From an uncultured Flavobacterium sp. (GTDB lineage Bacteria; Bacteroidota; Bacteroidia; Flavobacteriales; Flavobacteriaceae): 42,310 bases of DNA. The position numbers and the translations under genes were made by a program. Positions 24,950 to 32,678 of this stretch are shown piece after piece (position 1 is the first letter of the stretch; each line of letters starts with the position of its first letter). The stretch lies in NCBI RefSeq assembly GCF_937967675.1, contig NZ_CALBSN010000035.1:1-42310 (forward strand), given 5' to 3'. Under the pieces are notes generated by a model. It searched no databases and had not been told where the DNA came from. It saw only the letters and a program-made list of their open reading frames with translations.

Positions 24950-27900
24950 TTAAAATTTAACATTAATATTAAATCCGTAAGTTCTTGCCGATGGTAATTG
25001 ACCAAATTCTTGTCCTTGCTCACCATTAGAATTACTAAATGCAGATTCTGGATCGATATGAGGTGCTTTTTTGTATAATAAAGCTAAATTTCTACCCACA
25101 ACCGACACTTTGAAATCTTGAATAAAAGTTCCTTTTAACCAGTTTTTAGGTAAAGAATATCCAAAAACAACTTGACGTAATTTTACGTAACTAGCATCAA
25201 AAATACCACTTTCAGTAAAGTTAGAATAGTTGTAAGCGAATTGGTTAAATGTTTTAGCGTCAATTACAACATTATTAGCTGTATATCCACCAGCTCCGTC
25301 AGAAACAACACCATTACCAACAACTCCAGTCTCACGACCAATTAAAGTCTCATCTAAAGTACCTGCATATCTACCCCACATGTAAGACATAGAGAAGATG
25401 TCACCTCCAATTTTAGCATCAACCAATGTGCTTAAATCAAAGTTTTTGTACTTAAATGTAAAATTAGCACCCCCAGTCCAATCTGGAGTAATATTACCCA
25501 ATGTTACTAACTCTGAGTTATTAACTTTTGGCAAACCATTTTCATAAATAATGTCACCAGATTCAGTTCTTGCATAAGGGAAACCTACAATTGCTCCATA
25601 TGCTTGACCAGGAATTGCCTGTAACTCCATACCCCATTGACCACCAAGAGTATAAGAATCAGCACCACCTAAACTAGTAACTTCGTTTCTATTTTTTGCA
25701 AAGTTTAAATCAATATCAAAAGAGAAATTATCTGTTTTAATAGGAGTTAAACCTAACTGTAACTCAATTCCTTTGTTAGTCATTTCACCAGCATTTTCCC
25801 AAGAAGATGTAAATCCTGAAGCTGCTTCAACCTGTAGTGGTAAAATCAAATCAGTAGATGTTTGAGAATAATAAGTTGCTGCTAAACGAACTCTATTTCC
25901 ATAAGCATTAACATCTACTCCAAACTCAGTACCTATAGTTGACTCAGGCTTGATATTTGGATTCCATTGTGTATTAGGCACAGAAGATTGAGTTCCAAAG
26001 TTATTATTTGCTAATGTAAATGTTCTGTTTGTAGAATACTCACCTAATGGACCAGTACCTCCAACTTTAGACCAACCTGCTCTTAATTTAACATAGTTAA
26101 CTTTAGCATTTTGAAGACCTAAAACTTCAGATAAAATAAAAGATCCTGATACCGCTGGATAGAAGAATGAATTATTTTTTACTGGTAAAACACTTGACCA
26201 ATCATTTCTTCCTGAGAAATCTAAGAAAGCATAATTTTTATATGATAATTGACCAAAACCAAGTACACTATTAATTCTTTGATCAAAAGAATCACTATCA
26301 ATAGATGGAGTAGTTCCAGATTTAACATTTGATAAAGTAAACAATCCAGGTAACTCTAAACCTCCTGTTAATTCTCCAACAACTGTATTTCTAACTCTTT
26401 TTAAAGTATTCATACCTCCGTTTAAAGATAATTTTAAATCAGAAGTTAAATCAGTTTGATACGTTAAAATTGCTTCCGCATTGATTTCTGAATATCTTCT
26501 AGCTATTTCAGCATAGTATCCATCTTTGTATTCATTAGAACCTACATCCGCTCTAAGTGTTTCTCTTTGAGAGTAGTGATCTAAACTTAATTTACCATTG
26601 ATAGATAATTTATCATTGAATTTGTAATTTAAATAAGTAGACCCAGTTACTCTGTCTTGATCAAAAGTATTTCTATTAGTTTCCAATACCCAGTAAGGGT
26701 TATTTTGGAAAACGTTATTCCAGTTTAGTGGAGTTCCTTCAGAAGCTGTTCCTACAGGAGCTAATGGTAAGTTTCTCCAATTTTTTAAATCTGGGAAATT
26801 AACGTTTCTTGCAGACCAAATGAACTGTTGAACAACGTTGGATGAACTGTAACCTACAGGAGGCAAGTTATTACTTTTGTTGTTAAAGAAAGTTACATTT
26901 GCACCTGCAGTTAATTTTTCACCTAATTTCATGTTTCCGTTGAAACCAACGTTGAATTTTTTGAAATCAGTAAAAGGAATCATACCTTTTTCATCAGAAT
27001 TACCAATAGATAATCTGAAGTTGTTATTTTCTCCACCGCTAATTAATGTAATACTGTTAGACTGAGCTACACCTGTATCATAGAAATTTTTCACGTTATT
27101 AGGATGAGAAATCCATGGAGTTGGCATACCTCCATATTTATAAGAATCCCATTGTACAAAAGATAAACCTCTGTCTAAAGCAGGACCCCAACTTTCATCA
27201 ACTCCGTCATTGTATCCACCTCCAGCACCATCAACGAATTGAAAGAAATCAGAAGTAGCTCCTTGACCATAAGAGTTTTGATAATTTGGCAACAATAATG
27301 GATTAGAGAAAGTAATGTTTGAGTTGAAAGAAACTTCAAATTTATCTTTCTTTTTACCTGATTTAGTAGTAATTAAGATAACCCCTTTACTAGCACGGAT
27401 ACCGTATAAAGCAGCAGCAGTAGGCCCTTTTAACACAGTAACTGACTCAATATCATCAGGATTAATACTCGCTGCACCATTAGGTAAATCTCTACCTCCA
27501 CCTGAACCAGCATTACCATAGTTTGTGTTATCAAATGGAACACCATCAATAACAAACAAAGCTTGGTTGTTACCCGTAATAGAAGAAGCCCCTCTCAATA
27601 CAATTCTTGAAGAAGAACCTACAGCTCCAGAAGAGTTAGTAACTTGAACCCCTGCGATTTTACCAGAAAGAGCATTAACGATGTTAGACTCTCTAGCTTC
27701 TGTCATAGAAGATCCTTTTACAGACTGAGCTGCATACGTTACCGCTTTTTCTTCTTTTTTAATACCTAAAGCCGTAACAATTACTTCTTTACCTTCAACA
27801 ACATCGTCTTTTAAAGACACATTGTAAGAACTTGCAGCAGCAATAGTAATTCTAACAGCTTTTTTTCCAGTGTAAGAAATTACTAAAACTTCTCCTTGTT

Positions 27901-28093
27901 TAGCTTTGATAGTATAATTACCATCAAAATCTGTCGTAGTACCACGAGTTGTTCCATCAACAACAACGTTAGCACCTGCAATTGGGCCTAGTTCGTCAGA
28001 AACCACACCCGTAACAGTTTTCTCTTGCGCGAACGAAAACTGCATTGTAAACGCTACTAAAAGCGTAAAAATCCATTTGAACTTCGATCTCAT
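24950..28093 (-). CDS. SusC/RagA-family TonB-linked outer-membrane transporter
   Basis: 1047 residues. Signal peptide (1-22, ending FSFAQ), carboxypeptidase-regulatory-like domain (about 24-105: VTGVVSDELGPIAGANVVVD), plug domain (about 115-235: ALSGKIAGVQVTNSSG and VLKGPTAAALYG), then a 22-strand-type barrel ending INVKF with the terminal Phe. With SusD it forms the bellows-like uptake pair powered by TonB. The leader carries an imperfect inverted repeat but no clear consensus promoter, so control by an alternative sigma factor is possible; no regulator gene is adjacent. Confidence 0.95.
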   Translation of the reverse strand: MRSKFKWIFTLLVAFTMQFSFAQEKTVTGVVSDELGPIAGANVVVDGTTRGTTTDFDGNYTIKAKQGEVLVISYTGKKAVRITIAAASSYNVSLKDDVVEGKEVIVTALGIKKEEKAVTYAAQSVKGSSMTEARESNIVNALSGKIAGVQVTNSSGAVGSSSRIVLRGASSITGNNQALFVIDGVPFDNTNYGNAGSGGGRDLPNGAASINPDDIESVTVLKGPTAAALYGIRASKGVILITTKSGKKKDKFEVSFNSNITFSNPLLLPNYQNSYGQGATSDFFQFVDGAGGGYNDGVDESWGPALDRGLSFVQWDSYKYGGMPTPWISHPNNVKNFYDTGVAQSNSITLISGGENNNFRLSIGNSDEKGMIPFTDFKKFNVGFNGNMKLGEKLTAGANVTFFNNKSNNLPPVGYSSSNVVQQFIWSARNVNFPDLKNWRNLPLAPVGTASEGTPLNWNNVFQNNPYWVLETNRNTFDQDRVTGSTYLNYKFNDKLSINGKLSLDHYSQRETLRADVGSNEYKDGYYAEIARRYSEINAEAILTYQTDLTSDLKLSLNGGMNTLKRVRNTVVGELTGGLELPGLFTLSNVKSGTTPSIDSDSFDQRINSVLGFGQLSYKNYAFLDFSGRNDWSSVLPVKNNSFFYPAVSGSFILSEVLGLQNAKVNYVKLRAGWSKVGGTGPLGEYSTNRTFTLANNNFGTQSSVPNTQWNPNIKPESTIGTEFGVDVNAYGNRVRLAATYYSQTSTDLILPLQVEAASGFTSSWENAGEMTNKGIELQLGLTPIKTDNFSFDIDLNFAKNRNEVTSLGGADSYTLGGQWGMELQAIPGQAYGAIVGFPYARTESGDIIYENGLPKVNNSELVTLGNITPDWTGGANFTFKYKNFDLSTLVDAKIGGDIFSMSYMWGRYAGTLDETLIGRETGVVGNGVVSDGAGGYTANNVVIDAKTFNQFAYNYSNFTESGIFDASYVKLRQVVFGYSLPKNWLKGTFIQDFKVSVVGRNLALLYKKAPHIDPESAFSNSNGEQGQEFGQLPSARTYGFNINVKF

Positions 28094-28115
28094 ATTAAAT
28101 TTATTTGAGTTAGTT

Positions 28116-28167
28116 ATTCCGCAAACTTCTTAATTATTTCTTAAATAAACAAATAATACTTCGGAAT
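28116..28167 (-). promoter_or_regulatory. Imperfect inverted repeat in the susC leader
   Basis: ATTCCG (28116-28121) matches CGGAAT (28162-28167), with inner ATTATTT and AAATAAT arms. It could be an operator or an mRNA leader fold; the sequence alone does not decide. Confidence 0.4.
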
Positions 28168-28271
28168 ATTACTAATTTATTTTTGTTAAAGTTTTAGTTT
28201 TAAAAAAACATTTTACGGAAGATTCTCTTATCAAAGATGAAAATTTCGTAAAAAGGTTGCGCCTAAAGTTG

Positions 28272-28279
28272 TATTTTTG
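28272..28279 (+). promoter_or_regulatory. -7 element of rnhB
   Basis: TATTTTTG matches TAnnTTTG, 12 bp before the ATG at 28292. The -33 match is poor (TTG only 12 bp upstream). The element covers the alternative TTG start at 28277. Confidence 0.45.
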
Positions 28280-28291
28280 TCAAAAAAAAGA

Positions 28292-28984
28292 ATGTTAAGC
28301 AAAAGTTACAGTAATTTAATATTAGAATGCGGAACAGATGAAGCAGGAAGAGGATGTTTGGCTGGACCCGTAACAGCTGCCGCAGCAATAAGCCCCCTAA
28401 CCCCCGAAGGGGGAATTACCAACGATGCTGTAAAAAGACTTTTTGAAGAGCTAAACGATTCTAAACAACTTTCTGATAAAAAAAGGTTTGAGTTGCGCCC
28501 ACTTATTGAACAAACTTCAATTTCTTTTGCCGTTACTCATATTTTTCCAAATGAAATTGACGAAATAAACATATTAAATGCTTCACTGAAAGCAATGCAA
28601 GAATCTGTTTTAAAATTAAATCAAAAACCTGAATACATAATAGTAGATGGAAATCGGCCATTAAATGGAAAATTAGGAATGAAACAAAAAACAGGAAAGA
28701 TTTTTACAATAGCAGAAATTGAACTTTTAAAATCAATTCCAACTACTAATATAATTAAAGGCGATAGTAAATTTTTAAGTATTGCTGCCGCATCTGTTTT
28801 AGCAAAAACGTACAGGGATGAATATATGGATAAAATTCATGAAGAGTTCCCCATGTATAATTGGAAAAAAAACAAAGGTTACCCAACAAAAGACCACAGA
28901 GAGGCTATTAAGAAATATGGTCCGTGCAAATATCACCGAATGAGTTTTAGATTATTGCCAGAGCAATTGAGTTTGGAATTTTAA
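28292..28984 (+). CDS. rnhB: Ribonuclease HII, with an in-frame repeat insertion
   Basis: 230 residues. It cuts the RNA strand of RNA-DNA hybrids and removes ribonucleotides from DNA. Active-site motif GTDEAGRGCLAGPV (residues 14-27), later VDGNRPL and KGDSKFLSIAAAS supply the remaining acidic residues. Between the first strand and LNDSKQLSDKKRFE the protein carries about 17 extra residues (about 34-50, SPLTPEGGITNDAVKRL), encoded by a palindromic repeat (28391-28417) plus flank. All catalytic motifs are intact, so it is probably active. ATG 28292 is chosen over TTG 28277, which overlaps a promoter element. Confidence 0.95.
   Translation: MLSKSYSNLILECGTDEAGRGCLAGPVTAAAAISPLTPEGGITNDAVKRLFEELNDSKQLSDKKRFELRPLIEQTSISFAVTHIFPNEIDEINILNASLKAMQESVLKLNQKPEYIIVDGNRPLNGKLGMKQKTGKIFTIAEIELLKSIPTTNIIKGDSKFLSIAAASVLAKTYRDEYMDKIHEEFPMYNWKKNKGYPTKDHREAIKKYGPCKYHRMSFRLLPEQLSLEF
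28391..28417. repeat. GC-rich palindromic repeat inside rnhB
   Basis: AGCCCCCTAACCCCCGAAGG followed by GGGAATT; CCCCC (28401-28405) and GGGGG (28409-28413) form a hairpin on loop GAA. From memory, near-identical sequences are scattered between genes in Flavobacterium genomes. Its base composition stands out sharply in this low-GC gene. Confidence 0.75.
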
Positions 28985-29024
28985 ACACTAACTAATACCA
29001 TTTTTAATATTCATTTCATACACT

Positions 29025-29068
29025 ATCTATACTTTATCTATGCTATATCTATGGAGTATCTATACTTA
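29025..29068. repeat. 11-bp tandem repeat, four copies
   Basis: Units starting ATCTAT at 29025, 29036, 29047 and 29058 (ATCTATACTTT, ATCTATGCTAT, ATCTATGGAGT, ATCTATACTTA). It fills the gap between convergent rnhB and lipB and ends 2 bp before the lipB stop codon. Confidence 0.85.
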
Positions 29069-29070
29069 AA

Positions 29071-29766
29071 CTATACTATTTCCGCTTCGAATAGATTTTG
29101 AAAATGTTTAAGAATTTTATTCTTTACTTCTTGCTCATCTACATTTCTATTTAATTCAACATGCATTGAAGTAACCGCTTTTCCTTTTATTCCACATGGA
29201 ATAATATTATCGAAGTATCCTAAATCAGCATTAACATTTAGTGCGAAGCCATGCATGGTTACCCATCTAGAAGCACGAACTCCCATAGCACAAATTTTTC
29301 TTGCGAATGGTGTTCCTACATCAAACCAAACTCCGGTTTCTCCTTCGCTACGAGTTGCTTGTAAACCGTATTCTGCTAATGTTAAAATTATAGCTTCTTC
29401 TAAAAGACGTAAGTATTTATGAATGTCGGTGAAAAAGTTTTCTAAATCTAAAATAGGATAACCCACAATTTGTCCTGGTCCGTGGTAGGTAATATCGCCT
29501 CCTCTATTGATCTTGTAAAAAGTGGCTCCTTTTGCTTCCAATTGTTTTTCGGAAAGTAATAAATTTGTGATGTCACCACTTTTTCCTAGTGTATAAACAT
29601 GTGGATGTTCTACATAGAGTAGAAAGTTAGGAGTTGGAAGTTGGGAGTTGGATTGTCTGTTTTTAATTTTAATATCCACAATTTCTTTGAATAATGCTTC
29701 TTGATAATCCCAAGTGTCTTTGTAATCTTTGTTTCCTAAATCTTGAAGTTGGACTTTTTTATTCAT
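29071..29766 (-). CDS. lipB: Octanoyl-[acyl carrier protein] transferase, with heptamer-repeat insertion
   Basis: 231 residues. Transfers octanoate from ACP to lipoyl domains, the first step of lipoate synthesis. Seen are YVEHPHVYTLGKSGD, the RGGDITYHGPGQIVGYPI signature, Lys in RKICAMGVR and the catalytic Cys in IIPCGIKGKAVTS. Residues about 39-48 (SNSQLPTPNF) are encoded by four 7-bp repeat units and look like an insertion in a normally variable loop. Because 7 is not a multiple of 3, gain or loss of one unit would break the frame. It is divergent from lysS. Confidence 0.95.
   Translation of the reverse strand: MNKKVQLQDLGNKDYKDTWDYQEALFKEIVDIKIKNRQSNSQLPTPNFLLYVEHPHVYTLGKSGDITNLLLSEKQLEAKGATFYKINRGGDITYHGPGQIVGYPILDLENFFTDIHKYLRLLEEAIILTLAEYGLQATRSEGETGVWFDVGTPFARKICAMGVRASRWVTMHGFALNVNADLGYFDNIIPCGIKGKAVTSMHVELNRNVDEQEVKNKILKHFQNLFEAEIV
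29625..29652. repeat. Heptamer tandem repeat inside lipB
   Basis: Four consecutive 7-bp units of consensus AGTTGGR (first unit AGTTAGG) on the plus strand. The tract encodes residues 39-48 of LipB on the minus strand. Confidence 0.88.
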
Positions 29767-29797
29767 AGTGAACGAAATTGTGTTTTGAAAAGTGAAG

Positions 29798-29805
29798 CAA
29801 AGATA
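29798..29805 (-). promoter_or_regulatory. -7 element of lipB
   Basis: TATCTTTG on the minus strand, 31 bp before the lipB ATG. No good -33 is seen. Confidence 0.5.
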
Positions 29806-29823
29806 CGAATAGTTTACTAATTA

Positions 29824-29880
29824 GCCCTGACAGGAGTGACATCCTTTTTGAAAAAAAGATATAACGGATGGCAGGAATAT
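29824..29880 (+). ncRNA. Putative structured RNA element between lipB and lysS
   Basis: A nested fold is visible: CCTG (29826-29829) with CAGG (29872-29875), CATCC (29840-29844) with GGATG (29866-29870), and an inner TTTTT/AAAAA hairpin followed by GATATAACGG. From memory this motif (GCCCTGA..GTGACATCC..GATATAACGGAT) recurs in Flavobacteria intergenic regions and resembles the Flavo-1 RNA. Strand and independence from the lysS leader are uncertain. Confidence 0.5.
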
Positions 29881-29925
29881 GGAAAGCAAAAAAGCCCGAA
29901 CCATTCGCTCTTAAAAAAAGTATTC

Positions 29926-29950
29926 AGTGTTCAGTTGAAAGTTGGCAGTT
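29926..29950. repeat. Heptamer repeat upstream of lysS
   Basis: Units AGTGTTC, AGTTGAA, AGTTGGC and a partial AGTT, period 7, same family as the tract in lipB. The lysS -33 element (TTG at 29942-29944) lies within it. Confidence 0.75.
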
Positions 29951-29972
29951 TTTTAATTTATAGTTACATTTG
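29942..29972 (+). promoter_or_regulatory. lysS promoter
   Basis: TTG (29942-29944), 20-bp spacer, TACATTTG (29965-29972). Transcription would begin about 15 nt before the ATG at 29992, which supports that start. Confidence 0.7.
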
Positions 29973-29991
29973 CACGCTTAAATACAATATT

Positions 29992-31689
29992 ATGCAACTT
30001 TCGGAACAAGAAATCATTAGAAGAGACAAATTAAACGCTTTACGCGAACTTGGAATTAACCCTTATCCAGCGGATTTATTTCCGGTGAATCACACTTCAA
30101 AGCAGGTAAAGGAAAATTTTGAAGAAGGTAAGAAGGTTATTTTGGCTGGACGTTTAATGAGTGTTCGTGATCAAGGAAAAGCTTCGTTTGCTGAATTACA
30201 AGATAGCGATGGAAGAATTCAGTTGTATTTTAATCGTGATATGCTTTGCCAAGGTGAAGACAAAACACTTTACAATCAAGTTTTCAAAAAATTAACCGAT
30301 TTAGGTGACTTTATTGGAATTGAAGGTGAATTATTCATGACAAAAGTAGGCGCTATGTGTGTTCGTGTGGATCATTTCAAAATGTTGAGCAAAACATTAA
30401 AACCGCTTCCGTTACCAAAAACTGACGAAGAAGGCCATGTATTTGACGCATTTACCGACCCAGAATTGCGTTACCGTATGCGTTACGTGGATTTAGTGGT
30501 AAACCCACATGTGAAAGAAGTTTTCATGAAAAGAACAAAATTGTTCACCGCTATGCGAACTTTTTTCAATGAAGCAGGTTATATGGAAGTGGAAACTCCG
30601 GTTTTACAATCGATTCCAGGTGGAGCAGCTGCTAGACCTTTCATTACACACCATAACAGTTTAGACATTCCTTTATACATGCGAATTGCTAACGAATTAT
30701 ATTTAAAAAGATTAATCGTTGGTGGATTTGACGGAGTTTACGAATTTTCGAAAAACTTCCGTAACGAAGGAATGGACAGAACTCACAATCCAGAATTTAC
30801 CGCAATGGAAATTTATGTAGCTTACAAAGACTACAACTGGATGATGGAAATGACTGAAAATTTATTAGAATATTGTGCTACTCAAGTAAACGGAACAACT
30901 GAAGCTACTTTTGGAGAACATAAAGTAAACTTTAAAGCGCCTTATGCAAGAGTAACCATGACGGATGCTATTAAACAATTCACAGGTTTTGACATTACTG
31001 GAAAATCGGAAGATGAATTGCGTGAAGCTGCAAAATCTATGGGAATCGAAGTGAACGACACCATGGGTAAAGGAAAATTAATTGATGAAATTTTTGGTGA
31101 GAAATGTGAAGGCAACTTCATTCAGCCAACGTTCATTACTGATTATCCAAAAGAAATGTCACCTTTATGTAAATCGCATCGCAATAATCCTGAATTGACA
31201 GAGCGTTTTGAGTTGATGGTTTGTGGAAAAGAAATTGCAAATGCGTATTCGGAATTAAATGACCCAATTGACCAAAGAGAGCGTTTTGAAAACCAAATGG
31301 CTTTAGCCGCAAAAGGTGATGATGAAGCGAACGGAATTATCGACGAAGATTTCTTAAGAGCTTTAGAATACGGAATGCCACCTACATCTGGTTTAGGAAT
31401 TGGAATGGACCGTTTAATTATGTTCTTAACGAACAATCAATCCATTCAAGAAGTATTATTCTTCCCGCAAATGCGCCCTGAGAAAAAAGGTCCAGAATTA
31501 ACAGAAGACGAAAAACATATCATTGAAATTTTAAAAGCTAACGAAGGAATTTCGATTGGTGATTTAAAAACTAAAACAGAATTAAGCGGAAAAAAATGGG
31601 ATGCTGCCAGTAAAGGATTAAGCAAACATGGCTTAATGCGAGTAGTAGTTGATGGCGAAAATAAAATTGCTGAGTACTTAGGAAAATAA
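29992..31689 (+). CDS. lysS: Lysyl-tRNA synthetase (class II)
   Basis: 565 residues starting MQLSEQEIIRRDKLNALREL. An N-terminal OB-fold (about 55-165, with LAGRLMSVRDQGKASFAELQ) binds the anticodon. The class II core carries motif 2 (FRNEGMDRTHNPEFTAMEIY) and motif 3 (PPTSGLGIGMDRLIMFLT). About 65 residues after motif 3 (KHIIEILKANEGISIGDLKT...) look like a small winged-helix-type extension. A longer frame begins at 29836 but runs through repeat and RNA-like sequence and lies upstream of the promoter, so I reject it. A terminator follows. Confidence 0.97.
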   Translation: MQLSEQEIIRRDKLNALRELGINPYPADLFPVNHTSKQVKENFEEGKKVILAGRLMSVRDQGKASFAELQDSDGRIQLYFNRDMLCQGEDKTLYNQVFKKLTDLGDFIGIEGELFMTKVGAMCVRVDHFKMLSKTLKPLPLPKTDEEGHVFDAFTDPELRYRMRYVDLVVNPHVKEVFMKRTKLFTAMRTFFNEAGYMEVETPVLQSIPGGAAARPFITHHNSLDIPLYMRIANELYLKRLIVGGFDGVYEFSKNFRNEGMDRTHNPEFTAMEIYVAYKDYNWMMEMTENLLEYCATQVNGTTEATFGEHKVNFKAPYARVTMTDAIKQFTGFDITGKSEDELREAAKSMGIEVNDTMGKGKLIDEIFGEKCEGNFIQPTFITDYPKEMSPLCKSHRNNPELTERFELMVCGKEIANAYSELNDPIDQRERFENQMALAAKGDDEANGIIDEDFLRALEYGMPPTSGLGIGMDRLIMFLTNNQSIQEVLFFPQMRPEKKGPELTEDEKHIIEILKANEGISIGDLKTKTELSGKKWDAASKGLSKHGLMRVVVDGENKIAEYLGK

Positions 31690-31710
31690 TTTTTAACCTT
31701 TAAATATTTG

Positions 31711-31747
31711 AAGCGGAACTTTTTTAAAAAAGTTTCGCTTTTTTTTA
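31711..31747 (+). terminator. lysS terminator
   Basis: AAGCGGAACTTTTTT pairs with AAAAAAGTTTCGCTT (one G-T), followed by a T-run, 21 bp after the stop. Confidence 0.85.
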
Positions 31748-31810
31748 TTATCAATTAAACCTTTTTATTTTTTCAAGGTCTTATCATCAAACAATTAAAA
31801 AAACGAAAAG

Positions 31811-32242
31811 ATGAAAAAATTAATTTTAGCAATTGCTTTAGTGACGACGACATTAACTTTTGCGCAAAACAGAAAACAAGAAAGAGAAAAGTTAACTCCA
31901 GAACAACAAACCGAACTTCAAGTCAAAAGAATGACATTAGATTTAGATTTGGATGCCAAGCAGCAAAAAGATGTAAAGGCCCTTTTGCTAGAGCAGGCTA
32001 AAAAAAGAACAACGAAAGTTGAAGAAATGAAATCAAAGCGAGAAAATGGAGAAAAACCAACTGCTGATGAAAAGTATTCAATTAAAAATGAGATGCTTAA
32101 CAATCAAATTGAAATGAAAGCCAAAATGGAAAAAATATTAACTCCTGAACAATATAAAAAATGGGAAGAAAAGCGCGCTGCTAAAAAAGAAAAAGTTGAA
32201 GAACGAATGCAAAAAAGAAAAAGAACATCACAAGCTAACTAA
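31811..32242 (+). CDS. Small exported helical protein, Spy/CpxP-like
   Basis: 143 residues. Signal peptide 1-18 (cut after TFAQ). The mature part is charged and helical with two LTPEQ boxes (about 28-32 and 110-114), the repeat hallmark of Spy/CpxP-type periplasmic chaperones, and ends in a Lys/Arg-rich tail. In such proteins the motif caps helices of a cradle that binds unfolded proteins; that role is inferred here. It is followed 74 bp later by another exported small protein with its own promoter. Confidence 0.72.
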   Translation: MKKLILAIALVTTTLTFAQNRKQEREKLTPEQQTELQVKRMTLDLDLDAKQQKDVKALLLEQAKKRTTKVEEMKSKRENGEKPTADEKYSIKNEMLNNQIEMKAKMEKILTPEQYKKWEEKRAAKKEKVEERMQKRKRTSQAN

Positions 32243-32257
32243 ATATTTTCTGTATTC

Positions 32258-32290
32258 TTTTGTTTTAATCTCAAATTTAATTTAGATTTG
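32258..32290 (+). promoter_or_regulatory. Promoter of the 110-residue exported protein
   Basis: TTTTG (32258-32262), 20-bp spacer and TAGATTTG (32283-32290), 26 bp before the ATG. Confidence 0.6.
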
Positions 32291-32316
32291 ACGAACCAAA
32301 ATAAAAATTTACAATT

Positions 32317-32649
32317 ATGAAAAAAATATTTTTTTCTTTATTATTACTATTTTCTTTCAGTACAATTGCATTTGCACAAGAAGGGAAATCAAATGATAAT
32401 GACCCTAAAACTTTAGCAAAATCAGAATTAAGTGCATTGGTAAAAGAAATTCCTTTAGAAAGTTCGCTTGAAAATGGAATCTTCAGTTTACTTGTATATA
32501 AGCATCAAGCCTTATCTAAAGCTACTACAGAAAAAGAGAGAAATCAAATTTATGAAACCATAAAAAGTAAACTTGAAGGAACTTTTTCACCTGATGTGTT
32601 TAGAAAACTTAAAAACAATAAAGCTCTTTACGAGAATTTAATTAAATAA
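32317..32649 (+). CDS. Small exported protein, unknown function
   Basis: 110 residues. Signal peptide about 1-20 (LLLLFSFSTIAFAQ). The mature part is helical and charged (EGKSNDNDPKTLAKSELSAL) with no motif that I recognise. It shares strand and likely location with the Spy-like gene before it. It ends at a bidirectional terminator facing hemL. Confidence 0.65.
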   Translation: MKKIFFSLLLLFSFSTIAFAQEGKSNDNDPKTLAKSELSALVKEIPLESSLENGIFSLLVYKHQALSKATTEKERNQIYETIKSKLEGTFSPDVFRKLKNNKALYENLIK

Positions 32650-32678
32650 AAAAAGTCCCAAGATTGGGACTTTTTTTT
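32650..32678. terminator. Bidirectional terminator between the small exported protein gene and hemL
   Basis: GTCCCA/TGGGAC stem (32655-32660 with 32665-32670) flanked by A- and T-runs on both sides. The T-run overlaps the hemL stop codon, so it serves both convergent genes. Confidence 0.85.

Noticed and set aside
28277..28291. TTG start for rnhB
   Set aside because: The TTG is part of the -7 promoter element TATTTTTG and could not be in the message; ATG 28292 fits.
29836..29991. Upstream start for lysS giving 617 residues
   Set aside because: The extra 52 residues cover an RNA-like element, a heptamer repeat and the promoter; the family begins at the Met encoded at 29992.
31143..31754. Minus-strand open frames across lysS
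   Set aside because: They are antisense shadows of a well-conserved gene and overlap its terminator.
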